From the NCBI GenBank assembly GCA_031379665.1, contig JANNFI010000135.1, positions 1 through 38,509 of the forward strand: a DNA stretch of 38,509 nt, written 5' to 3'. A model generated the notes under the pieces. It had not been told where the DNA came from, searched no databases, and was given only the letters and a program-made list of their open reading frames with translations. The position numbers and the translations under genes were made by a program. Numbering within the stretch: the stretch's first letter is position 1; each line of letters begins with the position of its first letter. Below, piece by piece: positions 1 to 6,758 of this stretch. This stretch comes from SZUA-254 sp031379665. Its GTDB lineage: Bacteria > Bacteroidota > Ignavibacteria > UBA10030 > SZUA-254.

Positions 1-576
1 AAGGCGGCGGCCCTTTTCAACGATCCGGCGCGCCCGATCCAGCTGATCTACGCAGGCAAGGCGCACCCGCGCGACGGGGGCGGTAAGGACTTCATCAAGC
101 ACATCACCCAGCTCTGCGACCAACCGACGTTCCACGGCAAGATCGTCTTCCTGGAGGACTACGACATCAACGTCGCCCGATACCTTGTTTCGGGCTGCGA
201 CGTCTGGCTCAACACTCCCCGCAGGCCGCTGGAGGCGAGCGGAACGAGCGGCCAGAAGATCGCCATCAACGGCGGCCTCCACCTGAGCATCCTCGACGGA
301 TGGTGGATTGAAGGATACAACAGGAAGAACGGCTGGGCCATCGGCGGGACAGACCCGATTCCACGGTCGAACGAGGAGGCCGACGCAGCCGATGCGCTCT
401 CCCTGTACGACGTACTCGGAAAGGAAGTGATCCCGCTGTTCTATGCCCGGGATCGGATCGGAATCCCGCGGAAGTGGATAGGGATGATCAGGAATTCGCT
501 CAAGACGCTGATCCCGATGTTCAACACCCACCGGATGGTCTCGGAATACGCCTCGAAATATTATTACCCGGAATAA
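1..576 (+). CDS. Alpha-glucan phosphorylase, C-terminal part (5' end outside window)
   Basis: Open from the first base to a TAA stop, 191 residues, no start in the window. It carries the phosphorylase C-terminal signature EASGTSGQK near residues 78-86, followed by an asparagine-glycine run and an LDGWW segment. In glycogen/maltodextrin phosphorylases the lysine of this motif (here K86 of the fragment) holds pyridoxal phosphate. These cytoplasmic enzymes release glucose 1-phosphate from alpha-1,4-glucans. The variant motif (GQK in place of GNMK) fits the shorter 'alpha-glucan family phosphorylase' branch rather than the classical GlgP. The next gene begins 13 bp downstream and also has an alpha-glucan enzyme fold, so the two are probably one operon for glycogen turnover. 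Family certain; branch and substrate length inferred. Confidence 0.9.
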   Translation, partial: KAAALFNDPARPIQLIYAGKAHPRDGGGKDFIKHITQLCDQPTFHGKIVFLEDYDINVARYLVSGCDVWLNTPRRPLEASGTSGQKIAINGGLHLSILDGWWIEGYNRKNGWAIGGTDPIPRSNEEADAADALSLYDVLGKEVIPLFYARDRIGIPRKWIGMIRNSLKTLIPMFNTHRMVSEYASKYYYPE

Positions 577-589
577 TCCGGTCCCTCGG

Positions 590-2566
590 GTGAGCCCGAA
601 ACCGGCCGACGCCTTGGACACTCTCCGACATCTCCGACTCCTTCACGACTCCCTGCTCCTTCGCGGCGGCGGGACCCCCGCGGGACGATACACCGTACCG
701 GCACTCTGGCTGCCGCCCGGCCGTACGACCCGCCCCGTGGATGTCAACCCCTACGAATTCTACGCCGGGGTGACCGGGTCGATCATCGGCACCGGTCCGG
801 TTCCACTCGTCGGGAAAAGCGGGGCAGGGGGTCCTCTCGAGACCGGGGACAGAAGCCGCGGTGCAGGCCAGGGAGGTCGATGGAGTGCGGAAGCAGTAGT
901 CTACAATATGATGGTCAGGCTCACCTGCGCGTACGACCACGTCGGTGACGGGGAACTTTCCCTTCAAAACGGATGCGGGTGGCGGGAGGGTGGTTCGTTC
1001 CTGAAAGCGATCGCGATCCTTTCCCACATCAGTTCGCTCGGGGCCAACACGATCCACCTCCTCCCGGTACAGGAGATCGGCCACGACGGGAGGCGTGGCA
1101 ACCTCGGATCCCCCTACGCCGTAAAGGACCCGATGGCGTTTGATCCGGCGCTTGGAGAACCGAACACCGGGCTCGACATCGGTTCACAATTCGCCGCCTT
1201 CCTCGAAGCAGCTCATCATCGGGGCATCAGGGTCATTCTCGAATTACCATTACGAACCCTCAGTAAAGACTGTGTCTGGGTGAGAGATCACCCGGAATGG
1301 TTCTACTGGATTACCCAGGTCGCGGCCTTCCGACCCCCGACGTTCACGGACGGGGATATTCGGCGCGCGACCGAAAAAATAGAGTCCGGGAATCACGAGA
1401 ACCTCCCAGCGCCAGCACAAAGTTACAGGGAAATGTTCACCGAATCCCCGGATCCAGGGAGTATTACAATAGAAGGTGATAGGTGGACCGGAACAACAGC
1501 CGACGGTAGGAAGGTGGTCATTCCCGGAGCTTTCGCCGACTGGCCTCCCGACGACCACCAGCCGGTCTGGGACGACGTCACGTACCTCAAATACCATCAG
1601 GACGAACGGTTTAACTATCCGGCCTACAACACGATACGGATGTACGATTCAAGTTTATTGGCGGGCGGAACGGGGACGATTCCGCTCTGGGAAAAGATCG
1701 AAAACGTCGTCGCCCACTACGCCACGGTCTATGGGATCGACGGTCTAATGATCGATATGGCGCACGCGATGCCAGGGGAAATGGCGGTGAATCTCATCCG
1801 TAATGTCAGGGAAATCCACCCCGATTTCGCCTTCTGGGCTGAAGATTTCTCCAGGAATGAAGACCAGGTCCGGCTCGGGTTCAACGCCGCGCTCGGCGGT
1901 CAGTGGGCCTGTCAGCACCGGACCGGGGATTTCGTCGATATGCTCGACTGGCTCGCCCGTACCCCCGGACTACCCCCGCATCTGGCGACCCCGGAAACAC
2001 ACAACACTCCGAGGGCTATCATCCGCCCGGGCGGCGAACGCTTCTGTCGCTATGCGTGGACCATCAGTTGTTTCATCCCCGGCATACCGTTTATACATTC
2101 AGGTTTTGAATTATATGAGCAGCGTCCGGTGAATACAGGATTAGGATTTACGGCTGATCAGCTCAGCCTTTTCCCGCCGGAATCACTACCGCTGTTCAGC
2201 GCCCATCGGCTCCGCTGGGACGCCGTGACCGCCCCCCCCGACTGGATGAGTAGGCCGCTTGCCGTCAGGGAACGGTTCCGCGACCGCATTCTGGCCGGGC
2301 ATGACGCGGGCTTCCGGCTCATATCGGGGGGAGACCCACGCATCATCGCCTTCGTCCGGACCGGATCGGGCGGGGACCTGATCGTCGCCGCAAACGCCGA
2401 CATGGAAACCAGGGTGAATGCTGCCTTGGCGGCGGAATTCAAATCACCCGAATACCCCGATCTGTTGTCAGAATCGGTATTCCAGGTCGTCCACGGCGTT
2501 CTGAGCGGAATACTGGAACCTGGTCAGGTCGTCGTCTTCGACCTCCCGACCGGAGAGCGCGTCTAA
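590..2566 (+). CDS. GH13 (alpha-amylase family) protein with altered active-site motifs
   Basis: 658 residues from GTG. The middle and C-terminal parts follow the GH13 beta/alpha barrel. Region II is GIDGLMIDMAH with the presumed nucleophile D389, region III is FWAEDF with the presumed acid/base E418, and region IV is ETHNTPR at about 469-475. The usual region II arginine (DGxRxD) is methionine here. The histidine of the region IV NHD is kept but the aspartate position is asparagine (N472). Region I lacks a DxxxNH motif. The NTP in region IV and the following segment (about 490-515) recall GlgE-type maltosyltransferases, but I cannot prove that activity. The gene follows a glucan phosphorylase by 13 bp, so a role in alpha-1,4-glucan metabolism is likely. 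No signal peptide, so cytoplasmic. It could be a transglycosylase, a branching-type enzyme or non-catalytic. Confidence 0.8.
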   Translation: MSPKPADALDTLRHLRLLHDSLLLRGGGTPAGRYTVPALWLPPGRTTRPVDVNPYEFYAGVTGSIIGTGPVPLVGKSGAGGPLETGDRSRGAGQGGRWSAEAVVYNMMVRLTCAYDHVGDGELSLQNGCGWREGGSFLKAIAILSHISSLGANTIHLLPVQEIGHDGRRGNLGSPYAVKDPMAFDPALGEPNTGLDIGSQFAAFLEAAHHRGIRVILELPLRTLSKDCVWVRDHPEWFYWITQVAAFRPPTFTDGDIRRATEKIESGNHENLPAPAQSYREMFTESPDPGSITIEGDRWTGTTADGRKVVIPGAFADWPPDDHQPVWDDVTYLKYHQDERFNYPAYNTIRMYDSSLLAGGTGTIPLWEKIENVVAHYATVYGIDGLMIDMAHAMPGEMAVNLIRNVREIHPDFAFWAEDFSRNEDQVRLGFNAALGGQWACQHRTGDFVDMLDWLARTPGLPPHLATPETHNTPRAIIRPGGERFCRYAWTISCFIPGIPFIHSGFELYEQRPVNTGLGFTADQLSLFPPESLPLFSAHRLRWDAVTAPPDWMSRPLAVRERFRDRILAGHDAGFRLISGGDPRIIAFVRTGSGGDLIVAANADMETRVNAALAAEFKSPEYPDLLSESVFQVVHGVLSGILEPGQVVVFDLPTGERV

Positions 2567-2570
2567 CCAT

Positions 2571-3287
2571 ATGTGCGGACGGTTCACCATCACCACCGAC
2601 AGGGTGGAGTTTATTTTAAAGAAGTTTCATGCCATTCCCGCGCCGGGTTTCAGCGGTATCACGCCCCGATATAACGCCGCTCCGGGGCAACTGGTCCCGG
2701 CCATCATCGCGCGGGACGACGGCGTACGGTTCCTCGCCGACGTCCTCTGGGGTTTCGTGCCGCCCTGGGGGGAGGAAAAGGGGGAGGCGGGGTATCAGAT
2801 CAACATACGCGACGACACGATCGCGAAAAACCGGTTTTTCAGGTCCCGGCTTCTCTCCGGTCGCTGCGTCCTCCTGGCCGACGGATTTTATGAGTGGCGC
2901 AAGCCTCCCGGGTACGAGAACCTCGAAAGGGGGAAGCGACTCCCGAAAGGAGTCAGGAAGGTCCCGCACAGGATCGTCCTGAACGACAGGGAGCCGTTTC
3001 CGCTCGCGTGTCTCTGGCGTACGGTCGACATCAACGCGAAGAAGGTCGTCACCGCCGGGATCATCACCACCGCAGCCAACGCACTCGTGGCGCCGATCCA
3101 CGACCGGATGCCGGTCATCCTGAACGCTGACGAGCTTCCCCTCTGGCTCGATCCGAAGGCCGACGATTTCGATGCGCTTCACCGCCTTCTCGACCCCTAC
3201 CCGGCAGGTGAGATGCACGCCTACGCCGTCTCCGACGTCGTCAACAACAGCAGGAACGACGTCAGCGCCTGTATCGAACCGGCGTAG
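2571..3287 (+). CDS. SRAP domain protein (YedK/HMCES-type abasic-site DNA-protein crosslinker)
   Basis: 238 residues, starting MCGRFT, so Cys2 becomes the N-terminal nucleophile once Met is removed. The SRAP hallmarks appear in order: N78 in QINIRDD, E108 in GFYEWR, H177 in IHDRMP. These match the YedK set Cys2, Asn75, Glu105 and His160, so the fold and active site look intact. SRAP proteins bind single-stranded DNA and form a thiazolidine crosslink with abasic sites, shielding them during replication. The start lies 4 bp after the GH13 stop, yet the function fits the convergent polymerase cassette on the other strand better: the last 26 bp overlap the 3' end of that polymerase gene. Family assignment is very secure. 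A functional link to the polymerase is inferred from position only. Confidence 0.95.
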   Translation: MCGRFTITTDRVEFILKKFHAIPAPGFSGITPRYNAAPGQLVPAIIARDDGVRFLADVLWGFVPPWGEEKGEAGYQINIRDDTIAKNRFFRSRLLSGRCVLLADGFYEWRKPPGYENLERGKRLPKGVRKVPHRIVLNDREPFPLACLWRTVDINAKKVVTAGIITTAANALVAPIHDRMPVILNADELPLWLDPKADDFDALHRLLDPYPAGEMHAYAVSDVVNNSRNDVSACIEPA

Positions 3288-5673
3288 GGTCTCCGGCCGG
3301 AAATAATTCCCACGCCGCTTCCGCCTTCCCCGTCGCGTCGTTCCGCCGCCGTGGGGCTGCCGTTCCGGCCGGAACGGACGACCCCTTTCCGCTCACATCC
3401 CGCGCTTCCGACCCGTCAGTCGCACCCGTCCCGCGAACCCCGCGCTTCGCCCCGACGCCGTAGATCTCCGCGAGCTTCACCCGGTCGTACCCGAACGGCG
3501 AGAGGAGCGTCTCCACCGCCTTCAGGAAGAACTCGGTGTATTTTTCGATGTCGTACCCGTCCCAGTGCTGGTAGGTCAGCATACTCTTCGCCTTCTGGGG
3601 ATCGCGCTTCCCGCTCTGGTCGACGATGATGTATTCGATCACCTCGCCCGCCTTCACCGTGACGCCGAACTGCGCCAGTTCCCTCACCACCATCGCGCTC
3701 AGGTTGTTGGTGGAGTATTCGTCCGCCTCCTTCTGGACCCGCCGGCGGAGTACGAGCTGCTTCGGGTCGACGCGGCCGCCGCGGAGCTCGTTCAGATAAA
3801 ATCCCGCCTCGCGGATCAGCTCGGGGGCCCGCTCGGAGATTTCCCGGACGTCCTTCATCTCCGACATGAGCTCCAGCAGCCGGGCCTGCATCGTCTTGAC
3901 GAACCAGGGGGTGTCCTTGCGGCGCACTTCGATCCCCCTCGTTTTCATCTCCCCGTGCTCGTACCACCCGGCGTATTTCCCCGAGGTGGGGATGCCGGGA
4001 TCGGTCTTCGAGGAAGGGAAGAGGAGCCACGTGTACATCCCCTCGAACGAGACACTCACCCCCACGGTGTCTTTGATCTTCGAACAGAGCCGGAGATATT
4101 CTTCCTGCGTTGCGCCCGGCTTCTTGAGCCAGAGGCAGTCGATGATGGCGTGGAGAAGATGATGGCCATCGGCTTCGGCGATCTCCTTCGCCGTGAGGAG
4201 CGCCTCGCGCGAATACGCGTTCACCGACTCGTGCGCCTCGATCCTGCCGAAGCGCGCGTTCTTGTACCCGAGGTAGCCGAAGCAGGTGACGAGCATCCAT
4301 TTCAGCGCGTTCTGCCTGCGGTCGTACTTGCGGTATTCGTCCAGGGTGGGGGCGTTCTTCCGGCGCATCTTGTAGTATGCCCGTTTCTCCAGGACCGGCT
4401 TGAGCGTCGTCGGAACTATACCCTTTCGCTTTTCGCAGATCGTGTACCCCAGCTCCGGCACCTTCCGGTTGTCGCAGCAGGAGCAGTTGATCGTCTCGGG
4501 GCTGATGTTGTGCAGTTCCATCAGGCTCGGGTACATGCTCGCAAAGTCGAGTTCGGCGACGTTCTCGTGGTATCCCATCTCCGGCATGAAGACCAGGCCG
4601 CCCCGGTCGCTCAGGAGGAGTTCGTCGGCCGTCTTGAAGTCCTCGCCCTCCTTTTTCTCGGCCGGGATCAGGATGTTGTTCCTCCAGGCGTAGCTCATCT
4701 GCATGCTGGCGAGGCCGGTGCCGATGGCGGCCCGCGACTGTTTCTGCATCGGGAGCTGGGTGAGGCGCGCGAGCTCGATCACCCCCTCGATGTCCGATTC
4801 CCCCATGATGAAGCTGTTCTCCGCGTCCATGTGCCAGCGGCCGGCCAGCATGAAGGCGGCGTCGCGGTGGATGATCTGGCCGTAGGTCCAGTAGCTCCGT
4901 TCCTGCGTCGTGAAGTATTCCTGCGACTGGTCGCGGTTCAGCAGCAGCGGCACGCGGTGGCGCAGCGACGCGTTCAGGATCGTCGGCAGGAGGGTGGCGT
5001 CGCCCCACGACGTCAGGATGATGTCGGGGTCGTAATTGTACAGGTGCCAGTTGAACGATTCGAGCACGGACACCGCGTCTTCGCCCTCGAGCGAATGGGT
5101 TAAGCCGTCGTAGCTGACCTCCAGGTTGAGCGTCCTGAAGAACTTCGACGGGAGTTCCGCGCCCCCGTTGGTGAGGCGCATGATCCTGAGATCAGGAAGA
5201 GCGTAGTCCCGGGCGTCGAAGCGGTCGCGCACGTCGATGCCGAGCAATCGTCCGGCCCCGTCGACGGTGAATGCGCAGCGCGCCAGCGGGAAGACCTGCC
5301 GCTCGTACAGGTACATCTGCGGCACGGGGATGTTGCTGTTGTAGAACGCGAAATGGGGAAAGAACTTCTGCAGCGTCGAGACGCAGCGGTTGAACTGCAT
5401 GGGGTCGTGGACGCGAACCTCCTCCACCTGCCACTCCTCGCCGCTGAAGAGTTCGGTCTTCAGCGCCTTGGCGAGCGTGACCGGAAGGTTCCGGGCGAGG
5501 GCGCCGAGGCGGAGGGCGTCGCGGCGGTCGAGGCGGAGGTAGAACGCGGGGGAGAAGGGGTCGAAGAACCGTTTCGCGACGCCGTCGTCGTCCAGGATCC
5601 AGACGGCCATCCCGCCCGCGACGGGGTAGGCGTCGAAGAACCAGGCGTTGATTGTTGTCGTCGCGGACGTCAA
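3262..5673 (-). CDS. Divergent family B DNA polymerase, PolB2-like
   Basis: 803 residues from a TTG start whose TTGA overlaps the TGA of the preceding small gene. The frame stays open upstream to 5832, but that stretch is out of frame over the small gene and looks non-coding. Polymerase motif A is intact (D376 in DFASMYPS). Motif B is KWMLVTCFG (K458), with the usual Asn replaced by V462 and Tyr by F465. Motif C is HAIIDCLW: the first Asp of DTD is lost, the second (D512) kept. The exonuclease motifs are eroded: NLE at 183-185 in place of DxE, SWGDATLL at 222-229 in place of NxxxFD. A cysteine cluster (C397, C399, C400, C413) sits between motifs A and B. This pattern resembles archaeal PolB2, often called inactivated though some members synthesise DNA. 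Expect no proofreading. The last codons overlap the convergent SRAP gene. Confidence 0.88.
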   Translation of the reverse strand: MTSATTTINAWFFDAYPVAGGMAVWILDDDGVAKRFFDPFSPAFYLRLDRRDALRLGALARNLPVTLAKALKTELFSGEEWQVEEVRVHDPMQFNRCVSTLQKFFPHFAFYNSNIPVPQMYLYERQVFPLARCAFTVDGAGRLLGIDVRDRFDARDYALPDLRIMRLTNGGAELPSKFFRTLNLEVSYDGLTHSLEGEDAVSVLESFNWHLYNYDPDIILTSWGDATLLPTILNASLRHRVPLLLNRDQSQEYFTTQERSYWTYGQIIHRDAAFMLAGRWHMDAENSFIMGESDIEGVIELARLTQLPMQKQSRAAIGTGLASMQMSYAWRNNILIPAEKKEGEDFKTADELLLSDRGGLVFMPEMGYHENVAELDFASMYPSLMELHNISPETINCSCCDNRKVPELGYTICEKRKGIVPTTLKPVLEKRAYYKMRRKNAPTLDEYRKYDRRQNALKWMLVTCFGYLGYKNARFGRIEAHESVNAYSREALLTAKEIAEADGHHLLHAIIDCLWLKKPGATQEEYLRLCSKIKDTVGVSVSFEGMYTWLLFPSSKTDPGIPTSGKYAGWYEHGEMKTRGIEVRRKDTPWFVKTMQARLLELMSEMKDVREISERAPELIREAGFYLNELRGGRVDPKQLVLRRRVQKEADEYSTNNLSAMVVRELAQFGVTVKAGEVIEYIIVDQSGKRDPQKAKSMLTYQHWDGYDIEKYTEFFLKAVETLLSPFGYDRVKLAEIYGVGAKRGVRGTGATDGSEARDVSGKGSSVPAGTAAPRRRNDATGKAEAAWELFPAGDPTPVRYRR

Positions 5674-5942
5674 CGGGCTGCTCCGGCGTCGACCGTCCGC
5701 ACGTACTGCGCCGTCTCGAGGTATTTGATTTTTTTGTACTGTTCCAGCAGCATGCTCATGAAGATCGCCTCGAGCGGGGCTTCGTTCGCGATGAAGGCCC
5801 CGGCGGCCAGGTGAACCTTCGGGGCCCGCCACATCTCGTCAAAGAGCTCTTGATCCTCCTTCCTCAGCGCCCGACGAAATTTGCTCCAGGCTTCCCGGTT
5901 CCTGTCGATGATCAGCGTGAAGGTGTCGTTGTTGCGTCCCAT
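5670..5942 (-). CDS. Small charged helical protein between RecA-like and PolB2-like genes
   Basis: 90 residues, unrecognised. It starts with ATG behind a good ribosome site (AGAGGAG, 5 bp spacing on the minus strand). The sequence is rich in Arg, Lys and Glu with regular hydrophobic spacing (for example residues 17-37 and 57-76), which suggests a mostly alpha-helical protein. There is no signal peptide or membrane segment. The start lies within the last 104 bp of the RecA-like gene and the stop overlaps the TTG of the polymerase gene (TTGA), so the three are translationally coupled. As I recall, archaeal PolB2 genes are also accompanied by a RadA-like gene and a small helical protein; if so, this is the bacterial counterpart, perhaps a polymerase cofactor. 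The gene is supported by its ribosome site, coupling and protein-like composition; the function is unknown. Confidence 0.75.
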   Translation of the reverse strand: MGRNNDTFTLIIDRNREAWSKFRRALRKEDQELFDEMWRAPKVHLAAGAFIANEAPLEAIFMSMLLEQYKKIKYLETAQYVRTVDAGAAR

Positions 5943-6597
5943 GGGAACTCCTCTGTTTTTGGCTCAGGTCCTGGTCGAGGTAAAAATTCGCGCCGTCGCA
6001 GCCGCCATCGTGCATCAACAGCAGCGCTTCGTCCGCGACGCCCCTCACGAGGGCGAAGAGGTCCGCTTTCCCCGGGGGGGCCGCCGTTCCCACGTCCACG
6101 TCGGCGATCAGCACGTGCGTCCCCGAGCGCGCCAGATCCCCGAACGCCCGCATGACGCGGCCGAGGCTTTTCCGGCACTCGGCTGGCTTGACCTGTTCAT
6201 CGTAATACGTGTCCAGCAGGCCGGTCACGACGACCAGCGGGCAGGGGAGGCGGGTGAGGAAACCGGGGAGCTTCGAGGTGACGGCCGCCTCTGTCTGGAA
6301 CGCCGTAAAGGACCGGGTGACGTGAACCCGTGTCAGGGTCTCCTTCGGGACGAGCCCCAGGAACGACGAGAGCCGCGAAATGAGGTAGCTGTTAAAGCGC
6401 ATCGAGCCGTCGATGACGGCGACGGGGCGTTTCGATGCGCAGGCGAACAGGAGGGCGGCGGTATAGACCGACGAATGGCCGTGGAGCAGGTGGACGGCCC
6501 CCGGGGGCCCCAGAAAACGGCCCGCCGCGGCGCCGAGGCGGGCGAGGGGCAGAAAACGGGAGGATTCCGTCTGTCCGAAATGTACTGGCGAATGCAC
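5839..6597 (-). CDS. RecA/RadA-like protein with degraded Walker motifs
   Basis: 252 residues from the GTG at 6597. The frame is open up to a TTG at 6663, but that codon is the -35 box of the promoter, so the transcript should start downstream of it. The layout follows the Rad51/RadA core: LLHGHSSVYTAALLF at about 37-51 where the P-loop should be, VTRSFTAFQ at about 93-101 (as in the RadA VARAFNSDH segment), and PLVVVTGLLDTYYDE at about 120-134 where Walker B and the following loop should be. The P-loop GK[ST] is absent and the Walker B aspartate is replaced, so ATP hydrolysis is unlikely. The last 34 codons overlap the next gene in another frame, and their composition is unlike the rest. Likely a structural partner of the polymerase. 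The RecA relationship is by pattern only and should be tested. Confidence 0.6.
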   Translation of the reverse strand: MHSPVHFGQTESSRFLPLARLGAAAGRFLGPPGAVHLLHGHSSVYTAALLFACASKRPVAVIDGSMRFNSYLISRLSSFLGLVPKETLTRVHVTRSFTAFQTEAAVTSKLPGFLTRLPCPLVVVTGLLDTYYDEQVKPAECRKSLGRVMRAFGDLARSGTHVLIADVDVGTAAPPGKADLFALVRGVADEALLLMHDGGCDGANFYLDQDLSQKQRSSHGTQQRHLHADHRQEPGSLEQISSGAEEGGSRAL

Positions 6598-6634
6598 CGG
6601 GAGGAGTGTGATTTGTTCTCTTTCGTTCCCCGGA

Positions 6635-6663
6635 ATGATACGACATATTTGTCGCATTGTCAA
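6635..6663 (-). promoter_or_regulatory. Promoter of the RecA-like / small protein / PolB2-like operon
   Basis: Minus strand: TTGACA (6663-6658), exactly 17 bp, then TATCAT (6640-6635). This is the closest match to a housekeeping promoter in the window. The predicted transcript starts near 6628, about 30 bp before the GTG at 6597. The spacer is almost filled by a 14-bp palindrome, so a bound protein would block RNA polymerase. The mapping is from sequence only. Confidence 0.75.
6641..6654. promoter_or_regulatory. Operator 1: palindrome in the promoter spacer
   Basis: CGACATATTTGTCG, a perfect 5-bp inverted repeat (CGACA/TGTCG) around 4 bp, lying between the -35 and -10 boxes. The geometry (5-4-5) is like the LexA boxes of Gram-positive bacteria, though the half-site differs from CGAAC. 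A repressor of the LexA or another winged-helix class is inferred; no regulator gene is visible in the window. Confidence 0.65.
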
Positions 6664-6671
6664 GAGGCAGG

Positions 6672-6685
6672 CGATAAATTTGTCG
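6672..6685. promoter_or_regulatory. Operator 2: near-copy upstream of the -35 box
   Basis: CGATAAATTTGTCG has one mismatch from a perfect palindrome. On the minus strand both sites read CGACAAAT followed by WTRTCG. The centre-to-centre distance to operator 1 is 31 bp, close to three helical turns, so two dimers would sit on the same DNA face. Confidence 0.6.
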
Positions 6686-6758
6686 TAACCGGGGCGCCGA
6701 AATTCCGGGAAAGTCGGGTAACGGAAGATCGTGACGACGAGGGGCGTGGAAAAGGACT

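Noticed and set aside
3565..5103. Long reading frames antisense to the polymerase gene
   Set aside because: They are shadows of high-GC codon use; composition is Arg/Val/Glu-rich without motifs, and the minus-strand protein is clearly real.
5674..5832. N-terminal extension of the PolB2-like gene to 5832
   Set aside because: It lies out of frame over the 90-residue gene, has arginine/glycine-rich shadow composition, and the TTG at 5673 overlaps the stop of that gene in the usual coupled way.
6598..6663. TTG at 6663 as start of the RecA-like gene
   Set aside because: The TTG is the -35 box of a near-consensus promoter; a transcript from it begins downstream, so the GTG at 6597 is preferred.
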